This document shows, piece after piece, positions 28,008 through 36,354 of a stretch of DNA of 64,000 bases. Origin of the DNA: Bacteroidia bacterium (GTDB lineage: Bacteria > Bacteroidota > Bacteroidia > Bacteroidales > CAJPTX01); contig CAJPTC010000002.1 of NCBI GenBank assembly GCA_905373475.1, forward strand, positions 1 through 64,000. Direction: 5' to 3'. The translations under genes and the position numbers were made by a program. The notes under the pieces are model-generated. The model worked only from the letters and a program-made list of their open reading frames with translations. It did not search any database and had not been told where the DNA came from. Each line of letters starts with the position of its first letter. Position 1 is the first letter of the stretch.

Positions 28008-28376
28008 GCCCAACGTTTTACGTTGGGCTAACAATACTCACCACCGCCATACGGCGGGGTTCAATTTGAGCCCCTTAACGGGGCGGGTCTTTTTAGCACG
28101 GTCGTAAAAACCCGTGCGTATCTCGATACGCTAAGCGCTCATATTCGCCCAACGTTTCACATTGGGCTAGCAATACCCACCACCGCCGTTCGGCGGGGTT
28201 CTATTTGAGCCCCTTAATGGGGCGAGTCTTTTTAGCACGGTCGTAAAAACCCGTGCGTATCTCGATACGCCAAGCACTCATATATTCGCCCAACGTAAAA
28301 CGTTGGACTAACAATACCCACCGCCGCCATACGGCGGGGTTCTATTACGGCGTGCCATGGCGCGACGCTACACGTA
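28008..28376. repeat. Tandem hairpin array, two 140-bp units plus a partial third
   Basis: Units start at 28008, 28147 and 28288 (periods 139 and 141 bp). Each full unit has four hairpins in order: GCCCAACG...CGTTGGGC, CCGCC...GGCGG, GCCCC...GGGGC and GCACGG...CCGTGC. It ends in TATCTCGATACG. The two full units differ at roughly 14 positions by eye, mostly in loops. The third unit keeps only the first two hairpins and then switches to the GGCGTGCCATGGCGCGACGC module. No reading frame of note crosses the array. Confidence 0.9.
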
Positions 28377-28551
28377 CTAATGTGTTTTGCCCCATCTTCC
28401 GTTTTTTTTTGCTCTTATGAAAAGGGGGGACTGGATACCAATAATTTTTATAACAACCAGCGACTCAACTAATCTTTTTCTACACTTCATACGTAAAAGG
28501 GGGCATAGCACGAAAACATTGCGATATTATTAACCCAAACCAGATTAGAGA

Positions 28552-30279
28552 ATGAAACGTTGGTACGATTGGAAACTGCGGACAAAGCTTTTGGTATGTT
28601 TCGGAACGATCCTTATTCTGTTCCTAATTATCGGTCTACTAGGCTACCGACAAAGTAAGAATCGTAAAGGAAGCGATACAACGCTCCGTCTCTCAGATGC
28701 TATTGAGCGTTCCTTCTTAAAAGCACGCTGCTATTTTCTGAGCTACTCCGCAGGTGATACGTTAGCCTATAAGGCGATTGAGCTATACATCGACTCTTTG
28801 CAAAGGGCAACGACCGAGCTGGAGCAATTCCAACAGCAAATACAATTTGGCGGCAACAATATGGTGGCACTCTCATTGAACCTCGCAGAGATGGGACATA
28901 CATACGAAAATAGTGTACACGAGGCGCTACTTGCCAAACAGGAAGAATACGCGCTAAAGGCGAAACTCATTAGTCAAAGTCAATCACTCTACCGCACGCT
29001 TTATACCGACACACATTTAGACGCAAAGACAACCCAGACTTTATTTACACAAAGTGCTTTACTAAGTGAGTATTTCCAAGAGGGTAATAGTGCGATCTTG
29101 TTGAATGTACAAAACACATTCGACGAGCTCACTACACAAAATGGTTGGGAGACAGAGCACAAAAAGGAACTCTCGCAATTCCGTCAGACGTTATCAGACT
29201 TGATAGTGGCAGTACAAAATCGCGTGAGTGCAGTAGATACACTAAACAGTTTGTGTAACAAATTTGAGCTATCGCTCAATGCACACGATACGCTCCACAC
29301 CACAGTCAGCGCACAGATGGTTCGTTCATCGCTTGTAGGATTAGCCTCGACAATTTTCCTCGCTTTTGTTGTATCGGTGATGTCCTTACTCCTCATTAGC
29401 AACTATATAGTACGTCTTATGAAGGCGGCTACAGCAAAACTCCAACAGTGCGCAAATGGCAATTTCATAAACGATGTACCCCGTAATGTACTAAAATATG
29501 GAGACGAGTTCGGCGATATAGCACGCGCCATCGAGAGCCTGATTTTGCGTATGCAAGATACCATCAAGGTTATAAAACATGGTGCAAATGCTGTAGCAAA
29601 AGCCAGCGAAGAACTAAATGCGAACTCGCAGGGGCTTTCGCAGGGCGTTAATACGCAGGCCGTCAATGCAGAAGAGGTGAGCAGTGCCATGGAAGAAATG
29701 TCGGCAAACATAGATAGCAACGCAGATCGCGCCAAAAGTTCTCAGCTCCTTTCAAAGGACTTGGGAGAACGACTACAAGAGCTGGGCGGCGAGTCTCGCG
29801 CTTCGTTAGAATCGGTTGAGACGATCAGTTCTAAAATTCTCGTGATTGGCGAAATCGCAAATCAGACAAATATTCTCGCACTCAATGCGGCGGTAGAGGC
29901 AGCGCGAGCGGGCGAGCATGGGCGCGGCTTCTCGGTTGTTGCAGCCGAGGTACGCAAATTAGCAGAGAGGAGCAATGAGTCCGCCAATGCAATAGTACAG
30001 CTTTCGTCACATTCTATGCAGGCAACGCAAAAAGCACACAAGACCTTGGATTCTGTTTTACCCGACATGGAACGAACACGCGCTATAATGGAGGAGATTG
30101 CCACTGCAAGTGAGGAGCAACGAAGTGGTGTAGGACAGATCAATACGGCACTGATGCAGCTCAATGAGGTAATTCAACACAACGCATCGGCGAGCGAGGA
30201 GGTTGCAGCCAATGCAACGAAATTGCACGAAGAGGCAGAGCGCTTAAAAGAGACAGTAGAGTACTTCACAATTGAGTAA
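28552..30279 (+). CDS. Methyl-accepting chemotaxis protein (orphan)
   Basis: 575 residues. A transmembrane segment near residues 11-30 (LLVCFGTILILFLIIGLLGY) is followed by a helical sensor region of about 225 residues, a second transmembrane segment (about 258-285), a HAMP linker (about 286-340) and a full cytoplasmic signalling domain. The highly conserved hairpin tip, NQTNILALNAAVEAARAG followed by GRGFSVVAAEVRKLAERS, lies near residues 434-475. By family knowledge it should control a CheA/CheW complex, but no che gene is in the window. The ligand is not predictable. It follows the hairpin array directly and ends before a hairpin at 30301. Confidence 0.92.
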   Translation: MKRWYDWKLRTKLLVCFGTILILFLIIGLLGYRQSKNRKGSDTTLRLSDAIERSFLKARCYFLSYSAGDTLAYKAIELYIDSLQRATTELEQFQQQIQFGGNNMVALSLNLAEMGHTYENSVHEALLAKQEEYALKAKLISQSQSLYRTLYTDTHLDAKTTQTLFTQSALLSEYFQEGNSAILLNVQNTFDELTTQNGWETEHKKELSQFRQTLSDLIVAVQNRVSAVDTLNSLCNKFELSLNAHDTLHTTVSAQMVRSSLVGLASTIFLAFVVSVMSLLLISNYIVRLMKAATAKLQQCANGNFINDVPRNVLKYGDEFGDIARAIESLILRMQDTIKVIKHGANAVAKASEELNANSQGLSQGVNTQAVNAEEVSSAMEEMSANIDSNADRAKSSQLLSKDLGERLQELGGESRASLESVETISSKILVIGEIANQTNILALNAAVEAARAGEHGRGFSVVAAEVRKLAERSNESANAIVQLSSHSMQATQKAHKTLDSVLPDMERTRAIMEEIATASEEQRSGVGQINTALMQLNEVIQHNASASEEVAANATKLHEEAERLKETVEYFTIE

Positions 30280-30300
30280 CGATATATATGAGTGTGTCAC

Positions 30301-30340
30301 AAAACGAGGGTGAGTCAAAAGACTCCCGTATTGTCGTTTT
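30301..30340 (+). terminator. Bulged hairpin after the chemotaxis gene
   Basis: AAAACGA (30301-30307) pairs with TCGTTTT (30334-30340), with an inner GAGTC-AAAA-GACTC stem. It lies 22 bp past the stop of the plus-strand gene and could act in both directions, since the AAA gene ends at 30406 on the other strand. Confidence 0.55.
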
Positions 30341-30405
30341 AACATACCGTGTAAGAGTAAACCATTGAGAGTTAAGAGTTGCGCAAAGGAAGCCACACGC
30401 ATTTA

Positions 30406-32040
30406 TTACAAAGCGTTTATTTCTAGCGATTTCCACTCTTTTATGTTGCGTTTCTCTTCGTCGAAACTCGTACCTATAAGCACTAGCTTCTTACCCTGCA
30501 AACGAAGTGGCTTGTAGTACTCCTGCGCTTGAATTTGTGCAAGTGCTTCCTCGGCTGTACCAGCGCTCCAAAGCTTGAACTCAAAGATGTAAATTATATC
30601 TCGCGTATGTACTACACAATCTGCTCGTCCTTTTGCAGAATGTACTTCGGTTTGTACATACATACCCATAAACTGGAAAAGGAGAGCTACAGCTATCTGG
30701 TAATTCTGTTCGCGCCAAGTTACGTCTTCTTTAGATTCTGTACTATAAGGGATATTTTCTAATAGGTCTGAGAGGGAAGACATAAACTGATCAACCTTGC
30801 CATCGCGCACATTCTTGTAAAATTGGGCAACTACGCGTCGACCGTCATCTAGGTACAATGACGTATAGGCGGGCAATAGGTTCTTTATAAAACCGTATTT
30901 CACTTCATCATTCGGATACCCGAGACGGTAGAGATCCAGCTCACGGTCGTAGCTCTTGATCGTCAGATAGCCTGCTTGAAAGAGAATGGGAATAGGCGAG
31001 GAAACATCCGCACGATAGTCGCCAAGGCTACTCAAGTCCATTTCTATGTCTCCTTGCAAGTCGGGAAGATAGAAATGCGCCGCTTTCAAGTAATTCACCA
31101 AGAACGTAGGTGTCCCCGACTGAAACCAATAGTCAAAAAACATCCTATCCGAGAACACATTCAACAAGCTAAAGGGGTTGTAAACATGCTCGCCGCCATC
31201 TATGAAAAGATAGCCGTCATAAGTCTGTTTTAACTTCTCCAGAGTCTCTTCGTAGGTCAATTGTTCGCTTTCACTGAGAGCCTTTATTTCAGGTTGGAAA
31301 TTTGACTTCAACTCCTCCTCGGTTATACCACAAACCGAGCTATAGTCTCTATTCAAGGAAATATCATTCAAATGATTCAAATCACTAAAGAGACTAATCT
31401 TGCTAAAACGAGAAACACCCGTAAGAAATACGAAACGGAGGTACGGATCGCCACTCTTGAGCACTGCAAAAAAACCTTTGAGGATTCTACGATACTCGTT
31501 GTTCAAGTCCTCTAAACCTTCTTCCAGAGTAAGTAAAAGCGGTTTGTCGTACTCGTCTACAAGGACAATTACTTGCGTCTGCGTCTTCTCGTAAGCTCGC
31601 TGAATTATCCCTTGAAAGCGACTAGAGAAGGTTGTTTCGTTCTCATTCTTTCCGTAAAGTCCTTCCCATTTCGTCAAATGAACATGTAGAACTGATTCTA
31701 AATCTGCAATGGTCGTGTATTTCTCTGAGTTGAAATCCATATACAACACAGGGTATTGCTGCCATTCCCCACGCCCTTCCTGTGCCGCCTGCGCCTCTTC
31801 CCATTTCTCTAAATACAGACCTTCGAAGCTCTCTTTTTTTCCTTCAAAATAGGCTTTTAGTGTAGAGAGAAAAAGGCTCTTACCAAAGCGGCGGGGGCGA
31901 GAAAGAAAATAGAAACCGCTTTTTCTTAGAAGATCGGGGATATACATGGTTTTATCAACATAAACCAGTCCGCGACTACGTAGAACTTCAAAACGTTGCT
32001 CGCCCGTAGGGAGTTCTCGGATCTGTTGATTATCGCTCAT
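30406..32040 (-). CDS. AAA-ATPase-like / PD-(D/E)XK nuclease-like protein, copy 2
   Basis: About 544 residues from the Met at 32040 (MSDNQQIRELPTG); the ATG at 32076 adds 12 residues absent from the paralogues. Same architecture as the gene at 5744: FLSRPRRFGKSLFLSTL P-loop variant, IVLVDEYDKP Walker B, and C-terminal RADCVV plus IFEFKLW with the GTSFDEEKRNIKEW tail. Bases 31118-31576 are identical to 6456-6914. About 109 bp near the 3' end (30482-30590) are also almost identical, whereas the N-terminal 25 residues, the segment before Walker B and the segment before the nuclease domain have diverged. That is a mosaic pattern. Function is unknown for the family. A composite hairpin element lies 145-265 bp upstream. 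Confidence 0.85.
   Translation of the reverse strand: MSDNQQIRELPTGEQRFEVLRSRGLVYVDKTMYIPDLLRKSGFYFLSRPRRFGKSLFLSTLKAYFEGKKESFEGLYLEKWEEAQAAQEGRGEWQQYPVLYMDFNSEKYTTIADLESVLHVHLTKWEGLYGKNENETTFSSRFQGIIQRAYEKTQTQVIVLVDEYDKPLLLTLEEGLEDLNNEYRRILKGFFAVLKSGDPYLRFVFLTGVSRFSKISLFSDLNHLNDISLNRDYSSVCGITEEELKSNFQPEIKALSESEQLTYEETLEKLKQTYDGYLFIDGGEHVYNPFSLLNVFSDRMFFDYWFQSGTPTFLVNYLKAAHFYLPDLQGDIEMDLSSLGDYRADVSSPIPILFQAGYLTIKSYDRELDLYRLGYPNDEVKYGFIKNLLPAYTSLYLDDGRRVVAQFYKNVRDGKVDQFMSSLSDLLENIPYSTESKEDVTWREQNYQIAVALLFQFMGMYVQTEVHSAKGRADCVVHTRDIIYIFEFKLWSAGTAEEALAQIQAQEYYKPLRLQGKKLVLIGTSFDEEKRNIKEWKSLEINAL
31118..31576. repeat. 459-bp block identical to 6456-6914
   Basis: Second copy of the identical block, same orientation, 24.66 kb away, inside the paralogous gene. 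Confidence 0.95.
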
Positions 32041-32184
32041 CGTACTCGCTTGTATTTTCTCTTTACTAAGATACAAAAAAGAGAATCGCTCTCAAACGAA
32101 AACAATTCGCACTGATACTTCAACTCGTATGGAGGCGATCAAAATTAAACACAATTTTTAGTGCAAAGCGTGCATTCTGCGTGC

Positions 32185-32305
32185 CTACCTTGCCCGTTAA
32201 ATACACCTTGGTGTATTGTCGGTTAATTTTATTCGCGTCGTACCACGACGCGATGCTACAAGGCAACGGTGAGTATTGTTAGGTCAATACGAAACGTTGA
32301 GATGT
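32185..32305. repeat. Composite palindromic element, inverted copy C
   Basis: On the minus strand the order is: an AACAATACTCACC remnant, CGTCGTGGTACGACG palindrome, ATTAACCGACAATACACC-AA-GGTGTATT hairpin (plus 32200-32217), then TTAACGGGCAAGG. This is the module order of copies A and B. The stem change CGCC/GGCG to CACC/GGTG relative to 27513-27533 is compensated. The surrounding gap 32077-32347 has no gene. Confidence 0.75.
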
Positions 32306-32347
32306 AATGTGTTGCCCTTACGTTCTCACTCTAACTTCCCGTACAAC

Positions 32348-33274
32348 TTAAAGAGCGCTCTCAATTTCTTCTCGTAGAGCATCACGCTTACGTACAAAAA
32401 CTCGGTAGCTCTCACATTCCGTGTTACGTGGTACATGCTCCTCCATCTTTTGCAATTGCCTAATGCGCGCAAAAAGATTACTCGTTTCTTGCGCAAACCA
32501 AGCCTCCCTCAAACGTAACCCTATATATTCGCGCGCCATGACACTGGGTTGTGTCATATCTGCTTCGTAAAATCTATAATCGCGCAGCTCATCCATCATG
32601 ATCTCGTAGGAAGGAAAATAATACACCTCTCTCTCCGATTCCGCTAACTGATGTACTGCAAGTAACAAAGTCGCTTTACTCACAGAATTGTCCATCATCC
32701 CATCGCGCAAATGACGTACGGGACTTACCGTAAGCAGCACTCGTAGCGTAGGATTCCGCTCACGAAGTAGTTCCAGTACCCGATGCCACGTCGCCACAAT
32801 TTCTTGCACAGAGAGCAACTCTCGTGTAAAATGAGAGGCAGGGAAATGATGACAGTTAGCTACTACCTGCCCTGTTGCTCGCAACCGATACACCCATGCA
32901 GTGCCCATCGTAAGCACCAACCACTGGGCAGTGCCCAATGCATTGTTTAATAGCTCATTGGCGCTCTGGACAAGATCCAGAGCTTCCTCTTTCGTTGTAG
33001 CAGACAGTTGGCTATGATAGTCCAACGAAACCCAACGTTCTTCTTGGAACTGAAGCTCTGGTATTGTACCACCTGCACTGAGTGCGCGCTCTATCGTTAA
33101 AGCAATACTTTGCGGATTGAAAAGTACGCCGTGTGGGTTTACAACTACCCGAAAGCGTGCGTCTCGAAACAATTGCCCCATGCGATCGGCAAAACACGAC
33201 CCCATACAAACCAGGCGATCGGCATAGTAGAGGCTCGGCAGACGCTGCGCTTCTACATGTGTAAAAAACTCCAT
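32348..33274 (-). CDS. GSCFA-domain protein
   Basis: About 308 residues from the Met at 33274. The signature GSCFADRMG lies at residues 25-33, directly after a short N-terminal strand, as is usual for this family. Longer in-frame starts up to 33370 would run back into the coding end of the CDF transporter gene, so the 33274 start, 13 bp after that gene's stop, is preferred. GSCFA proteins are related to the SGNH/GDSL hydrolase fold, and the G-S-C stretch may carry the nucleophile; GTAWVYR (mid-protein) and a conserved TVSPVRHLRDG late in the protein are also visible. Substrate unknown. Probably co-transcribed with the transporter. Confidence 0.85.
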   Translation of the reverse strand: MEFFTHVEAQRLPSLYYADRLVCMGSCFADRMGQLFRDARFRVVVNPHGVLFNPQSIALTIERALSAGGTIPELQFQEERWVSLDYHSQLSATTKEEALDLVQSANELLNNALGTAQWLVLTMGTAWVYRLRATGQVVANCHHFPASHFTRELLSVQEIVATWHRVLELLRERNPTLRVLLTVSPVRHLRDGMMDNSVSKATLLLAVHQLAESEREVYYFPSYEIMMDELRDYRFYEADMTQPSVMAREYIGLRLREAWFAQETSNLFARIRQLQKMEEHVPRNTECESYRVFVRKRDALREEIESAL

Positions 33275-33287
33275 GCAGAGCGAGCCT

Positions 33288-34340
33288 TTAGTCAAGACAA
33301 TTCGTACAATCGGAGATTGGATCCGTACACGTGTCGTACTCCATTTGTAGGGTGGTATGCGTAATGGCAAACTTATCGTGTAGACGTGCTACAAGTTCGT
33401 CACGCAAAAGCCCCGCAGCGCTGACCATTATGTCCTGTGCTACAATTACATGTGCCTCCAGATGCAGACGCTGGTCGTCTAAGCGCCAAAGGTGAATATG
33501 GTGCACGTTCCGAATGCGCGGATCGCTCTCCATAAATGCCTTTATGTCTTCCACCTCAATGCCTGGAGGCGTGCCTTGCATCAGGATATCTACACTCTCT
33601 TTCAAGACGTGCCACGTATGCCAAATGATGTAGAGACTTACGGCAACCGTAATAACGGGATCGAGCCAATATATTTCAAAAAGCCATATAAAGATACCCC
33701 CAATAATCACCGCGACAGACGAAAGCGTATCGCCCATCAAATGCAAGTAGGCTGCCTTTACGTTGAGGTTCTTTGCCTTATCGCGCTGCAAAATAAAGAC
33801 AGAGGCGAGGTTGGCAAGAAGCCCTACTATCGCCACGATGAGCATTACAAGCCCACGTATAGGCTCTGGGTTTACAAAACGACGGTACGCCTCCACAAAA
33901 AGGTAGAGACAGATACCAATGAGCAAAACCGAATTGAGAAATGCGGCCAAAATCTCGAACCTTCGGAAACCAAATGTTTTGTGTGTGGTGGGCTTCCGCT
34001 TCGAGATGAGGTGCGCTATGTAGGCAACAAAAATGGCGGAAGAGTCCGCCAAATTGTGGAGCGCATCAGAAAGCAAAGAGAGACTGTTGGAGATAATTCC
34101 ACCAACAATCTCTACGAGAGTGAAAATTATATTGAGAAGCGACGTTGCAAGAAGCCGCTTCCCTGTCATATCCGCATAAGAATGGCTGTGCGAATGCCCG
34201 TGATGGTGTCCATGCCCGTGGCAACAATCGGCGTGTGACGCTCCCTCCTCGTGGCAACAACCTTCGTGCGAATGTTCGTGTTCTGCTTCGTGCTCGTGCC
34301 GACGTTCGTCGGCTTCTTCCTTATGTTCGTGGTGTTCCAT
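33288..34340 (-). CDS. CDF-family heavy-metal (zinc-type) efflux transporter with His/Cys-rich N-tail
   Basis: 350 residues. The first 54 residues hold 18 His and two Cys-Cys pairs (C28-C29, C39-C40), a metal-binding tail. Six transmembrane helices follow, with the metal-site motif SDALHNLAD (D92, H95, D99) in helix II and HLMGD in helix V, the standard tetrahedral Zn site of cation diffusion facilitators. A cytoplasmic C-terminal domain (about 265-340) contains the V-H-H-I-H-L-W dimer/metal motif. Predicted role: proton-driven export of Zn, Cd or Co across the inner membrane. It lies downstream of a sigma-factor gene and 13 bp before the GSCFA gene. Confidence 0.92.
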   Translation of the reverse strand: MEHHEHKEEADERRHEHEAEHEHSHEGCCHEEGASHADCCHGHGHHHGHSHSHSYADMTGKRLLATSLLNIIFTLVEIVGGIISNSLSLLSDALHNLADSSAIFVAYIAHLISKRKPTTHKTFGFRRFEILAAFLNSVLLIGICLYLFVEAYRRFVNPEPIRGLVMLIVAIVGLLANLASVFILQRDKAKNLNVKAAYLHLMGDTLSSVAVIIGGIFIWLFEIYWLDPVITVAVSLYIIWHTWHVLKESVDILMQGTPPGIEVEDIKAFMESDPRIRNVHHIHLWRLDDQRLHLEAHVIVAQDIMVSAAGLLRDELVARLHDKFAITHTTLQMEYDTCTDPISDCTNCLD

Positions 34341-34430
34341 AGTATAACTCCTTGCTTATCTATTGAGAACCTTTCTACAAAGAAAACAAAGATTATACCA
34401 TTATGCAAATATTGTTTCTAATTTCTTTAT

Positions 34431-34449
34431 ATTGCAACAAAGTTGCAAT
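34431..34449. terminator. Short perfect hairpin between sigma-factor and transporter genes
   Basis: ATTGCAAC-AAA-GTTGCAAT, an 8-bp perfect stem located 6 bp after the sigma-factor stop. It lacks a T-tract, so it may be a weak terminator, an mRNA-stabilising hairpin or a protein-binding palindrome. Confidence 0.35.
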
Positions 34450-34454
34450 TGATG

Positions 34455-34955
34455 TTAGTCTGCATATCCTGGCAGCTGCTGCTGTAGCTTTTGGCGTGAA
34501 AAGAATATACGACTCTTAACAGTTCCGATGCAGAGGTCTAACTTGTCCGCAATTTCACGGTATTTATAACCTTGCGTATGCATCTTGAAAGGAATTCGGA
34601 AATCATCGCTGAGTTGCTCTACCGCCTCGCTCATCTCATCATAGTTAGCGAGCTCATCCGTCTGATAATCGCTCGGACGGTTATTGAGTAGTACTTGGTT
34701 GTCTGTGCTATCAAACGCCGTATTCTTGCGTGCATTACGCCTATAATGGTTTATAAACGTGTGACGCATTATTGTAAATACCCAAGCTCGGAGGTTTGTT
34801 CCCGCCTGATAAGAAGATTGGAATAGGAGTGCACGCAGGAAGGTCTCCTGCAACAAATCGTTAGCATCTTCAGTGTTCGTAGTAAGACTGCGTGCATAAC
34901 GTAAAAGATGCGCCTCTTGCTCGAGGAGTTGGGTACGAAATTCTGTAGTGTTCAT
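34455..34955 (-). CDS. ECF-type RNA polymerase sigma factor
   Basis: 166 residues. Region 2 is clear: RYARSLTTNTEDANDLLQET, then NLRAWVFTIMRHTFINHYRR. Region 4 is the C-terminal helix-turn-helix (YKYREIADKLDLCIGTVKSR). This is the size and layout of a group IV (ECF) sigma factor. No anti-sigma factor gene is adjacent. The gene has the best promoter in the window (35005-35035). Downstream, the CDF transporter starts after 114 bp, so the metal transporter could be co-transcribed or controlled; that is inference. Confidence 0.92.
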   Translation of the reverse strand: MNTTEFRTQLLEQEAHLLRYARSLTTNTEDANDLLQETFLRALLFQSSYQAGTNLRAWVFTIMRHTFINHYRRNARKNTAFDSTDNQVLLNNRPSDYQTDELANYDEMSEAVEQLSDDFRIPFKMHTQGYKYREIADKLDLCIGTVKSRIFFSRQKLQQQLPGYAD

Positions 34956-35004
34956 GACTCACCTTCTTTCTTTATCGCGACACTGTCTAAATAATATTTG
35001 TATG

Positions 35005-35035
35005 CAAAGGTAACGGTTTTATTTACTCCAACAAA
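35005..35035 (-). promoter_or_regulatory. Bacteroidetes-type promoter of the ECF sigma gene
   Basis: On the minus strand TTTG (35032-35035) is followed after 19 bp by TACCTTTG (35005-35012). Both elements and the spacing match the -33/-7 consensus. The expected start of transcription is near 34998, about 43 bp before the ATG. The remaining 34956-35269 interval between the divergent genes shows no other feature. Confidence 0.8.
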
Positions 35036-35269
35036 TCAGAGCGACCTATATTCACCGTCTTATATAGATAGCATCTACAATAAACATGCCACTCTTAGCT
35101 ACCTAGACTACCGATTGCTCTCCTATCAATTGCAATTTCTTTTTGTCTGTTATTTAGACGTTGTCAAATTTATAGAAAAGCGGAAAGTTCCTTTATTTAG
35201 CTTGTGACGCAGAATGTAAACAATACACTCGCTTTTTCCGTTTCAAAGGCGTAGAAATAATTATCTCTG

Positions 35270-36082
35270 ATGAACTTTACACGGATCTCAAGCTCCCGCT
35301 ATCGTAAAACGTTAGGGCTTTTTCTTTTGCTGGCGGTGTTTACTACAAACGCCAACGCACAGATGCTTCTTACAGAGGGACTAACGAATGTAATTGATAC
35401 AAGCCAACGACTACAAGGAAGTATCTCCCCCGAAATTGGTTTCAGGACGGAAAAGAAGGAGGTCTTTACGCTCAAAAATACCGCGAATATCAACATAATG
35501 GTTGGGCAGCAACGCGCACTGACGATACTAAACAAACTAGAGCTAAACACTTATGGGCGTGAGATACAAGTAAGCGATGGGTACGTACATATAGAGTACC
35601 GTAACCTATTGCGCCCTTATATTGAGGTATATCCGTACACAGAGGCACAGTGGGCGGGTTCTCGCGGTATGCAGATTCGCGGGGTGCTGGGAGCACAAAC
35701 GCGTTTGCGACTCATTCAAAAGAAGCACCTCGTCTGGACTACGGGCGCAGGGTTCTTCTACGAATTTGAAAAGTGGAAAGACAAAACCATAACGGATGGG
35801 AAAAATGAGGCAGAGACGCACAATGCCAAGGTGCAGATATTTGCAAGTTTCAAAATCGCGGTGAGCGAGGTGATAGAACTTATAACCAGCGGATATTACC
35901 AAGGACAACTGAATAACAAATTTCTAGTGCCACGTTTGGCGGTAGGGGTAGACCTCAAGTACAAGCTCACTTCGCATTTTGCCCTTTGGGGTAGTTACGC
36001 CTTTTTCTACGACCAAGATCCGCCCATAAAAATTAGCAAGCCCTACACAACGCTTACGAGCGGATTGCAGATCCATTTCTAG
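35270..36082 (+). CDS. Outer-membrane beta-barrel protein (DUF481-like)
   Basis: 270 residues. Signal peptide (LGLFLLLAVFTTNANA, cleavage before Gln about residue 31). The rest is alternating-pattern beta strands with aromatic residues at strand ends and a typical final strand TLTSGLQIHF ending in Phe, which suggests an outer-membrane barrel of about 240 residues. Strands such as LRPYIEVYPYTEAQW and HFALWGSYAFFYD are consistent. Overall resemblance is to DUF481-type barrels, but I would not insist on the family. It stands alone, divergent from the sigma gene. Confidence 0.65.
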   Translation: MNFTRISSSRYRKTLGLFLLLAVFTTNANAQMLLTEGLTNVIDTSQRLQGSISPEIGFRTEKKEVFTLKNTANINIMVGQQRALTILNKLELNTYGREIQVSDGYVHIEYRNLLRPYIEVYPYTEAQWAGSRGMQIRGVLGAQTRLRLIQKKHLVWTTGAGFFYEFEKWKDKTITDGKNEAETHNAKVQIFASFKIAVSEVIELITSGYYQGQLNNKFLVPRLAVGVDLKYKLTSHFALWGSYAFFYDQDPPIKISKPYTTLTSGLQIHF

Positions 36083-36122
36083 ACATAAGCGCAAGTAGCA
36101 TGTTTCGCACAGCAAAACCAAA

Positions 36123-36214
36123 TTTACTTGCTGGGTACTTGCTGGCTGTGCGTTTTATGAGCCTCAAAGCCTGATTGTACCGTCCCATTTTACTTGCTGG
36201 GTACTTGCTGGCTG
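36123..36214. repeat. Duplicated 26-bp sequence with an internal repeat
   Basis: tttacttgctgggtacttgc followed by tggctg occurs at 36123-36148 and 36189-36214, identical, 66 bp apart. Each copy holds ACTTGCTGG twice. The rest of the 36083-36354 gap has only the terminator at 36286-36314. Confidence 0.85.
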
Positions 36215-36285
36215 AAAATTTAAGACGTCTAGTTGCAAGTGGTGGTACACAAGAGAGCTAAGGGGAAGCACGCAGATTGCACAAA

Positions 36286-36314
36286 ACAAAAACGGACACC
36301 CGTGGGGTGTCCGT
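36286..36314 (-). terminator. Terminator of the Ig-like T9SS gene
   Basis: A 10-bp perfect stem ACGGACACCC/GGGTGTCCGT (36292-36301 and 36305-36314) is followed on the minus strand by TTTTTGTTT. It lies 41 bp past the stop at 36355. Confidence 0.85.
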
Positions 36315-36354
36315 TCATTTTAACAGCCTAAAATACGACGATATCGCCACAAGG

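Noticed and set aside
28008..28376. CRISPR array
   Set aside because: Repeat units are about 140 bp, made of several hairpins with no 25-45 bp repeat/unique spacer alternation, and no cas gene is near.
33492..34238. A 248-codon plus-strand reading frame
   Set aside because: Antisense to the CDF transporter, whose motifs are complete; the antisense translation has no recognisable features.
34998..35207. A 69-codon plus-strand frame between the sigma gene and the barrel gene
   Set aside because: It overlaps the -33/-7 promoter of the sigma gene, has no visible start signal and looks like AT-rich intergenic sequence.
35270..36082. Calling the barrel protein a T9SS component (PorP-like)
   Set aside because: Length (270) and motifs do not fit PorP/SprF; only a general outer-membrane barrel can be supported.
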